Source: CAZKTO01 sp964555685 (lineage in GTDB: Bacteria; Chloroflexota; Dehalococcoidia; SHYB01). From it: a stretch of 19,170 nucleotides of DNA. Position numbers and translations under genes: made by a program. Position 1 is the first letter of the stretch. Each line of letters starts with the position of its first letter. The DNA lies in the NCBI GenBank assembly GCA_964555685.1, contig CAZKTO010000061.1, positions 1 to 19,170 of the forward strand, in the 5' to 3' direction. Shown here in pieces: positions 13,871 to 19,170 of the stretch. Below the pieces are notes generated by a model. That model was not told where the DNA came from. It did not search any database and worked only from the letters and a program-made list of their open reading frames with translations.

Positions 13871-14581
13871 CTAGCGGCCCGCGGCGGCCATACTGTCGTT
13901 GAAGACCTTCCACATGTCGAGGGTCTTGTTGATGGCGGCCAAGGCTTTGGCCTGGTCCTCGGGTGTCCGGGCGTGTTTCGCCAGGATGACGTACCCGATG
14001 TCTCCATGGCCTTCTTCTAGCTCCCGGTGCACGCGAGAGAACTCGAGGTCAGGGGTTGCAGTCTTCTGGGCATAGTGCCGGATCAGCCAAAAGTCTCCTG
14101 GCCGAGAGCGTTTGAGCTGCTCGAGGGTTGAAGGCGGCAGCGCCTCCAGCCCGATATTGACCGCTGCGGCCCCTTCAAGCCAGCTCATGCGCACCGTGGC
14201 GGTCTCCAGCCAGCTCAGGATCGCGCTGGTGCCGGGCAGCGGCTGTGAGTCACGGAGGGCGCGCGCGTCGAAGCCGGCGCTGGCGCACAGCCGGAGCCAC
14301 AGCTCAGGGTGCGGCGCGCTACGGGACAACTTCCCCGTTTCCTCTTCATACAGATTGGCGGCAAGCTCCGCGCGGATGCTCGGCTCGGGGCAGTTGGCGA
14401 TGATCCCTGCGAGAAAGCGGGGAAACTCGCGCTTGAAGACGTAGTGCTGGCTCAGGTAGCAGAAGACTTGCTGACGGGTCGCGCCGCCACCGCTGACCAG
14501 CATCTCGAACGGGTGAGGCTTCTTTCGCTCGACTACCACCCGCCGAAGGGTAAGCTCAAAATCCGAGGTTGCAACGGCCAT
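13871..14581 (-). CDS. TenA/PqqC-like (heme-oxygenase-fold) iron-containing redox enzyme
   Basis: This 236-residue all-helical protein resembles the TenA/PqqC/CADD group. Visible features are HPFEMLVSGG (23-32), the Gln-His pair in CYLSQHYVFKREFPRF (45-46), an acidic helix NLYEEETGKL (77-85) and EELEEGHGDIGYVIL-type residues (187-200), whose Glu and His could bind a metal. TenA members act on thiamin breakdown products, PqqC on the PQQ precursor, and related di-iron members on fatty acids or aromatic amines, so the name does not fix the reaction. An AAGGAG site precedes the ATG. It lies 31 bases after the enolase-like gene, the last of a probable three-gene operon. I infer an oxidative or cleavage step in that pathway. 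Confidence 0.75.
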   Translation of the reverse strand: MAVATSDFELTLRRVVVERKKPHPFEMLVSGGGATRQQVFCYLSQHYVFKREFPRFLAGIIANCPEPSIRAELAANLYEEETGKLSRSAPHPELWLRLCASAGFDARALRDSQPLPGTSAILSWLETATVRMSWLEGAAAVNIGLEALPPSTLEQLKRSRPGDFWLIRHYAQKTATPDLEFSRVHRELEEGHGDIGYVILAKHARTPEDQAKALAAINKTLDMWKVFNDSMAAAGR

Positions 14582-14612
14582 GGTGCTTCTCCTTCAACGC
14601 AACGTTCAAGTC

Positions 14613-15725
14613 TCACCGTGCCGCAGTGAGCACTTCCTCGTTCAGCTCAACCCCGATGCCAGGGGCCGTGAATGCCGGAACATAGCCATGATCGGGCTCG
14701 TGGGGCTGCCTGGCGGTCTTGAATAGACGCTGCCCCAGGCGCGTGTAGTCGCTGCCTAGCTGCGCCATTTCACACCACAGCACCTCTGGGAAGGCCGCCG
14801 CGAAGTGAATCCCCAGCATGCCATGGGGCGCCATGGGATAGCCGAAGCAACTGGCCATGCCCCTGATCTTGACCCATTCGGTGATGCCGCCCACTCGTGC
14901 CGCATCGGGTTGCAACACGTCGACGCCCCGGCGCTGGATCAGGTCACGGAACTCGAAGCGTGTCCCCATCTGCTCGCCCGTGGCGATCATCGTCTGGGTG
15001 GAGTTCTTCAAGCGAACGAATCCTTCCAAGTCATCGGGGAAGAGCGGCTCCTCAATCCAGAACAGGTTGTAGGGCTCGAGCTTGCGGCACATCTGAATGG
15101 CGGTAGTGCTGTCCCAGGTGCCGTTGATATCTATCATGAGGCGAGGGTCAGGGCCGATGGCTTCGCGGACCATCCGCACGCGCTCCTGTACCTTCTCCAG
15201 GGGGATCACGCCGGCGCCGCAGCGCACCTTGACGCCCAGGTACCCTTTGCGAATGAGGGACTGGGCCAGCTCGGCCAGCTTGTCGTTGGGCATGTCAGCT
15301 TGAACGGAGGCATAGACCGGAATCTTGTCCCGGTAGCCACCAAGCAGCTTCCAGAGCGGGACCTTGGCGGCCTTTGCGGCGATGTCCCACAGCGCGATAT
15401 CGACCGCGGCGATGGCTTGCAGGACGATGCCACGCCTGCCCCAGCCGGACGAGTTCGGGGCCATCTTATACATTCGGTCCCACAAGAGCTCCACCTGGCG
15501 CGGGTCTTCCCCTTGAATGAGCCGGGCGAGGTTCCGCTCGATAAGCTGGCACATGACATCGCCGATAGGGCCAGCGTGGCTGATGATCAGCGGCTGCGTG
15601 CCGAGCCCCATGATGCCATCGTCCGTGGCGATGGTGACGACCACCGTCTCCTGGCCGATCCCGATCTCCTTCGGGACCGCGCCCTCGAACGCGTACCGTT
15701 TAGCGCGTACTTCCGTAATCTTCAT
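14613..15725 (-). CDS. Mandelate racemase/muconate lactonizing enzyme family protein
   Basis: This 370-residue enolase-superfamily enzyme abstracts a proton next to a carboxylate to form a metal-bound enediolate. Key residues visible are K166-x-R168 (GVKVR) on the second strand, the metal ligands D199 (LMIDINGTWD), E225/E226 (WIEEPL) and E251 (TGEQ), plus D274 (QPDAARVGG) and H301 (APHG), the His-Asp dyad of mandelate-racemase-type members. The N-terminal capping domain and C-terminal strand are complete. The gene starts eight bases after the binding-protein gene stops and so is almost certainly co-transcribed. Acid-sugar dehydratase, racemase or cycloisomerase activity is possible. The KxR arrangement and His-Asp dyad favour racemase or dehydratase chemistry over muconate cycloisomerase. 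Confidence 0.9.
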   Translation of the reverse strand: MKITEVRAKRYAFEGAVPKEIGIGQETVVVTIATDDGIMGLGTQPLIISHAGPIGDVMCQLIERNLARLIQGEDPRQVELLWDRMYKMAPNSSGWGRRGIVLQAIAAVDIALWDIAAKAAKVPLWKLLGGYRDKIPVYASVQADMPNDKLAELAQSLIRKGYLGVKVRCGAGVIPLEKVQERVRMVREAIGPDPRLMIDINGTWDSTTAIQMCRKLEPYNLFWIEEPLFPDDLEGFVRLKNSTQTMIATGEQMGTRFEFRDLIQRRGVDVLQPDAARVGGITEWVKIRGMASCFGYPMAPHGMLGIHFAAAFPEVLWCEMAQLGSDYTRLGQRLFKTARQPHEPDHGYVPAFTAPGIGVELNEEVLTAAR

Positions 15726-15733
15726 GACGGCCC

Positions 15734-17443
15734 CTACCGGTCTAGCCAGATGTCCTCGAACCGATAGCCCGGCCCATCTTGGCTTTGGATGTGGCCTTTG
15801 AAGTTCTTGACGGCGGCGTGAGCCATTTGGCCGCGAGAGACCACGCCTCCGACGGGAGGCGCCCAGGCGAGCTCGATGAGCCGCTGTTCGAGCTGGTTGG
15901 AAAGAGTCCGCCTTCTTGTCGTGTCCAGCGTAGAGTCCACTTCCTTGGCGAGCCGGTCCACCTCAGCATCGGTCCATCGGGCATAGTTCGCTGCCGCACC
16001 CGTAAGAAAGAATGGGTCAATGGCCGCCTTGGGATCATCCACGGCCGGGCCGTTCTGGTCGAAGTACACCGCAAACGCTCTCTGTACCAAGGTTTGTGCC
16101 CCTGTCGCCGTCGGCTCCACCTTCAAAGTAGCATCAATTCCTAGCGTCCGTTTCAGCACCTGCTGCGCTACCACGGCGCCAAGCTCATAGATGTTATACG
16201 TGTTCACCTCGAGCTTGAGGGTGGCAGGGTTTACTCCGGCCTCCACCAGGAGCCGCTTCGCTTCCGCGATATCCGCATCCTTATCCTTGCGGAATCCTGG
16301 CCAGGTCGAAACCACTTCGTCGGGGACGAACCACTTACCTCCGCCTTTCCGGGAGTAGTTGTACAACTGGAACGGGTCGCCTTCGCCTTCGGCCACTGCT
16401 TGGTCGAAGAACGGGCGATCGAATGCGAGGTGGATCGCCTTCCGAGCCCGAGGGTCATTCCAGGGCGGCACGTTGTTGAAGTAGAGGCGCCAGTGGCCAG
16501 GAATGCCACTGAAAGCGACCAGGTCCGGGATGTCGGCCTTGATAGCCTGGAGCTGGGATGGGGTGACAGTGCCACCGGGAACGTGATGAACATCAAGCCT
16601 GCGCGTGCGGAACGCGGTGATCCGGGCGGTGATGTCTGGGATGACGAAGAAGTTCAGGCCATCAAGGTACGGCAGCGCCTGCCCGTCGGAGCCCTTCTTG
16701 AAGTAGGTAGTGTTCCTTGTGACCTTATACTCCGCTCCTTTGGTGAACGTACCCATCTTGTACGGACCACTCCCGATGGGCTTAAGCTCGGCGAATTGCG
16801 CGATGGGGACGTGCTTAGGATAGATGACATTCCCCACGGAACCGATCTGCGGAATGAATGACGCGCTGACCTTGTTCAGAGTGATGCGGACGGTGTTGGT
16901 GTCTACGGCCTCGATCTTCGTAACGTCTGCGACGGTGTAGCGATAGGGAGGCGCGGCGATCGACGTATCGCTCTGGAGCCGCGTCAGGGAAGCCGCCACG
17001 TCGTCCGCTGTCACCGGTTTGCCGTCGTGCCACTGGGCGCTCTTGGCAAGGGCAAAGGTGTACACCGTCCCATCGGATGAAACCGTCCAACTCTCGGCCA
17101 GGTCGGCACCGACGCCATCAGCGCGCTGGTAGTTCTGCACCAGATAGTTCATTTGGGGTATTAGCAGGACCCAGTCTGCTCCTGTGCGCCGGGAATATAA
17201 GTCGAAGCTGGCAGTCGGGTCACCGCTGACAGCGAGATTGAGGATGCCGCCACGTTTGATTGGGGGCCTGGTTGGTGTTGGCGTCACCGCCGGCGTCGGA
17301 GTGGCGATGGGCGCAGGGGCCCTGGTGGCCGTGGGCTGCGGAGCGGATGTGGGGGCTGAAGTTGTGTCATCCCCTCCACACGCAGCAATCACGAGGGAGA
17401 CGATGACCAAGAGGATTCCGACGAGGGCAAGCTTACTGGACAT
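15734..17443 (-). CDS. ABC-transporter substrate-binding lipoprotein (family 5)
   Basis: This is a 569-residue lipoprotein of the SBP_bac_5 peptide/nickel/opine type. The ATG at 17443 is chosen because GAGGAGG lies five bases upstream. The signal peptide ends in a lipobox VIAAC with the lipidated Cys at 22. A Pro/Thr/Ala-rich linker (about 28-62), common in Chloroflexota lipoproteins, follows. The mature domain begins with KRGGILNLAVSGDP, and the family signature includes LAESWTVSSDGTVYTFAL and WHDGKPVTADDVAASLTRL. It would capture the substrate outside the membrane, yet no permease or ATPase genes are in the window, so it may work with distant transporter subunits. It is the first gene of the operon with the enolase-like and TenA-like genes. 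Confidence 0.9.
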   Translation of the reverse strand: MSSKLALVGILLVIVSLVIAACGGDDTTSAPTSAPQPTATRAPAPIATPTPAVTPTPTRPPIKRGGILNLAVSGDPTASFDLYSRRTGADWVLLIPQMNYLVQNYQRADGVGADLAESWTVSSDGTVYTFALAKSAQWHDGKPVTADDVAASLTRLQSDTSIAAPPYRYTVADVTKIEAVDTNTVRITLNKVSASFIPQIGSVGNVIYPKHVPIAQFAELKPIGSGPYKMGTFTKGAEYKVTRNTTYFKKGSDGQALPYLDGLNFFVIPDITARITAFRTRRLDVHHVPGGTVTPSQLQAIKADIPDLVAFSGIPGHWRLYFNNVPPWNDPRARKAIHLAFDRPFFDQAVAEGEGDPFQLYNYSRKGGGKWFVPDEVVSTWPGFRKDKDADIAEAKRLLVEAGVNPATLKLEVNTYNIYELGAVVAQQVLKRTLGIDATLKVEPTATGAQTLVQRAFAVYFDQNGPAVDDPKAAIDPFFLTGAAANYARWTDAEVDRLAKEVDSTLDTTRRRTLSNQLEQRLIELAWAPPVGGVVSRGQMAHAAVKNFKGHIQSQDGPGYRFEDIWLDR

Positions 17444-17488
17444 GACGGCCTCCTCACTTCCCCACAAGATACAGCGGCAGAACCTGCC

Positions 17489-17517
17489 ATCCGGGAGCGC
17501 GCCTGGCGCTCCCGGAT
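17489..17517 (-). promoter_or_regulatory. Perfect inverted repeat in the lipoprotein gene's leader
   Basis: ATCCGGGAGCGC (17489-17500) and GCGCTCCCGGAT (17506-17517) are exact complements around a five-base loop. On the minus strand the hairpin begins about two bases after the predicted transcription start. There is no T-run on either side, so it is unlikely to be a simple terminator. It may be an operator or a 5' mRNA-protecting stem. Confidence 0.5.
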
Positions 17518-17525
17518 TTGCCCCA

Positions 17526-17554
17526 AGCCTAGACAGCTACACGATATGTGTCAA
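17526..17554 (-). promoter_or_regulatory. Possible promoter of the lipoprotein operon
   Basis: On the minus strand TTGACA (17554-17549) is followed after 17 bases by TAGGCT (17531-17526). The -35 is perfect and the -10 is weak. It would initiate near 17519, directly at the hairpin. Confidence 0.4.
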
Positions 17555-17612
17555 TGCCTTGGGCTTCCCGAGTCTGAATCTCATGATCTTCTCTCCGTCG
17601 TAGCTCGACGCC

Positions 17613-17642
17613 TTGACACTTGGTCGGCGCAGCGCCTAGCAT
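17613..17642 (+). promoter_or_regulatory. Possible promoter of the second amidohydrolase gene
   Basis: TTGACA at 17613-17618 is followed after 18 bases by TAGCAT at 17637-17642, giving a leader of roughly 27 bases before the ATG at 17676. Its -35 is about 60 bases from the opposed -35 at 17554-17549, so one regulator could control both directions. Confidence 0.4.
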
Positions 17643-17675
17643 CCGCCCACAGAAGCGCGCCGGAGGTGGAGACCC

Positions 17676-18815
17676 ATGACCAGCATCGTTCAACCAACGG
17701 CTATGGCGCAATCTCATGGACTCTTGGGCCTCGGCTACCGCGTCATTGACGCCGACGGCCACCTGAACGACTGGCACCTGGACTGGGCGGCCCGCGTGCC
17801 GCCGGAGTATCGGGCCGTGGCGCCCCGCTCCATCCTGGGCGACAACCGCTGGCGCCAGATCGAGGTCGATGGCCTGCGGCTGCCCGCTGGACGCACGCGC
17901 TTGGGCAAGACCGTCACCCGCCCTGCCAAGTACTGGCTGCCGAACCGCCCCGGCGAGCAAGACCCGGTCAAGCGCCTGCCGGATATGGACGAGATGGGGA
18001 TCGACGTGGCCGTGCTCTTTGGCGGGCACGCCTTCCTTGTGGCGTCCTTCGTGGAATCGCCCGACGCCGCCTACGCGACGATGTACGCCTACAACACGTA
18101 CCTGGCCGAGTACTGCCGCACCTCGCCCTCGCGCCTGAAGGGCGTCGCCATGGCGCCCATGCAAGCGCCGGAGCGGGCCGCGCAGGAGCTGCGCCGCGCC
18201 GTCGGGCAACTCGGGATGGTGGCCGCGGTGCTGCCGCCACACCACGTTCACGGCACGATGCTCGGCGATAAGCGCATGTATCCCATCTATGAGACGGCCC
18301 AGGACCTGGGCATCCCCATCTGCATCCACACCATCGGCATACAGATCAACCCCGCCGGCACCTTGGTACAAGACCCCGTCCTTCGAGACACGTACGGCGC
18401 CTTCTCCAGTATGATGGCCCTGGGCTCCCTCATCATCGGCGGCGTGCTGGAAGCGTTCCCGCGCCTCGCCTTCGCCTTCCTTGAAGCGGGCGTCGGCTGG
18501 GTCCCCTACATCGTGGACCGGCTCCAGTTCAACTATGAGTTCTTCGGCTCTACCGATTCACGCCTCAAGCAAGAGCCCAAGGAAAGTGTGCGGGACGGGC
18601 GCATCTACATCGCCACGGACCCGGATGAGCCGCTCTTGAACACCGTGGCCCAGGTGACCGGCGAAGACCGGCTCGTCGTGGGCTCGGACTACTGCCATCC
18701 CGAGGGCCTGTGTCCCTTCAGCATGAAGGTGGTGGCGGAGCGGCAGGACCTGTCCGAGGGCTTCAAGCGTAAGCTGCTCTCGGAGAACCCGTCGCGGCTG
18801 TACGGGCTGGCCTAG
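17676..18815 (+). CDS. Amidohydrolase family protein (second paralogue)
   Basis: This is a 379-residue amidohydrolase-2 member. YRVIDADGHLNDW (21-33) supplies the D27-x-H29 metal site. H218 (ICIHTIG), E270 (FAFLEAGVGW, the decarboxylase-type strand) and D338 (VVGSDYCHPEG) are the other likely ligands and catalytic residues. A long Arg/Asp-rich insertion (40-100) separates the first strand from the barrel and is absent from many family members. GGAGG stands upstream of the ATG. It is divergent from the substrate-binding lipoprotein and is only distantly similar to the amidohydrolase at 12763, so the two are likely separate functions and not a recent duplication. Hydrolase or decarboxylase activity on a carboxylated ring or amide is plausible; the substrate is not readable from sequence. 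Confidence 0.85.
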   Translation: MTSIVQPTAMAQSHGLLGLGYRVIDADGHLNDWHLDWAARVPPEYRAVAPRSILGDNRWRQIEVDGLRLPAGRTRLGKTVTRPAKYWLPNRPGEQDPVKRLPDMDEMGIDVAVLFGGHAFLVASFVESPDAAYATMYAYNTYLAEYCRTSPSRLKGVAMAPMQAPERAAQELRRAVGQLGMVAAVLPPHHVHGTMLGDKRMYPIYETAQDLGIPICIHTIGIQINPAGTLVQDPVLRDTYGAFSSMMALGSLIIGGVLEAFPRLAFAFLEAGVGWVPYIVDRLQFNYEFFGSTDSRLKQEPKESVRDGRIYIATDPDEPLLNTVAQVTGEDRLVVGSDYCHPEGLCPFSMKVVAERQDLSEGFKRKLLSENPSRLYGLA

Positions 18816-18870
18816 CTCAGGTGCATCACCTCCAGCTACCGCAAGACCCTGAAGCCGCCGAGCAAGACCT

Positions 18871-19170
18871 GATAACCCCGGATTTCCCATATCAAGGTCC
18901 ACCCGAGGGCGGATTCCTCCAGTAGAATAGCTTGAAAAGCCCCTGGTGTAGCTTTGGTCGAGGGGGCTCGTTGGAGGGACCCAATGGGTGAAGAGGCCCA
19001 GGAGGCGCTGCAGCTTCAATTCGACAAGCGGCTGAGACTGGAGTTCCATGGAGCCAGGATTACCTCGGATGCCGGGCTACTGGCCTGCCGGGAACTGGAC
19101 TAGGCGCTGGGCGGGTGATCCGCGCTAAGGTCTTCGCTACTAGCACGGAGGGAAATTGTGTGCGGAACGG
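18871..19170 (+). mobile_element. Left end of an IS1380-family element, truncated or decayed
   Basis: A left terminal repeat at 18871-18894 (GATAACCCCGGATTTCCCAT, then ATCA) leads about 90 bases later into a transposase start. Similarity to IS1380 transposase is lost after about 19110, and the window then ends, so the right end is not seen. Confidence 0.65.
18984..19103 (+). pseudogene. N-terminal IS1380-family transposase fragment with premature stop
   Basis: The ATG has GGAGGG upstream. The 39 codons include LQLQFDKRLRLEFHGARI, then TSDAGLLACRELD, the standard IS1380 N-terminus. A TAG codon at 19101 stands where family members usually continue with Asp-Ala-Leu-Gly; Ala-Leu-Gly does follow the stop, so a point change or small indel is likely. 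The next bases no longer fit the family, which indicates further decay. Confidence 0.75.

Overview
The window is a GC-rich bacterial chromosome segment that I would place, by inference only, in Chloroflexota, perhaps a Dehalococcoidia/SAR202-like lineage. The reasons are a lipoprotein with a long Pro/Thr linker after its lipobox, an enolase-superfamily enzyme beside amidohydrolases, and IS1380-type insertion sequence debris. No rRNA, tRNA or CRISPR array was found.

Left third (about 1-6800): an accessory island. A Mom-like DNA hypermodification enzyme overlaps a ParB-domain gene that runs off the left edge. Divergent from this pair is a helix-turn-helix (HTH) protein of unknown function. It converges with and overlaps a membrane-anchored P-loop ATPase that carries a second HTH at its C-terminus. 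Upstream of the ATPase lies a cluster of about ten TTGAAC/GTTCAA boxes, next to a good promoter. Leading away from the cluster is a translationally coupled pair: a small PD-(D/E)XK nuclease and a 773-residue adenine-N6 methyltransferase, probably a restriction-modification (R-M) system. Together this looks like part of an unclassified phage-like or integrative element that both modifies and restricts DNA. It is the most novel part of the window.

Middle (about 6800-12760): single metabolic genes separated by scars. There is a mycothiol-isomerase-like protein, a histidyl-FAD oxidoreductase, a 3' fragment of phoU ending just before an IS1380-like end, a sulfide:quinone-reductase-like flavoprotein, and a small membrane protein. 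An internally deleted IS1380 element keeps both ends and only the C-terminal part of its transposase. Related ends are scattered at 7761, 9424 and 18871, so repeated insertion and rearrangement shaped the region.

Right third (about 12760-18815): a catabolic cluster. A substrate-binding lipoprotein, an enolase-superfamily enzyme and a TenA/PqqC-like metalloenzyme form a probable leftward operon. It is flanked by two rightward amidohydrolases, one of them divergent from the lipoprotein across a short region with opposed TTGACA boxes and a perfect 12-bp hairpin. The set suggests uptake and breakdown of an acidic or aromatic substrate, which the sequence does not identify. The window ends in another IS1380 copy, whose transposase gene is stopped after 39 codons.
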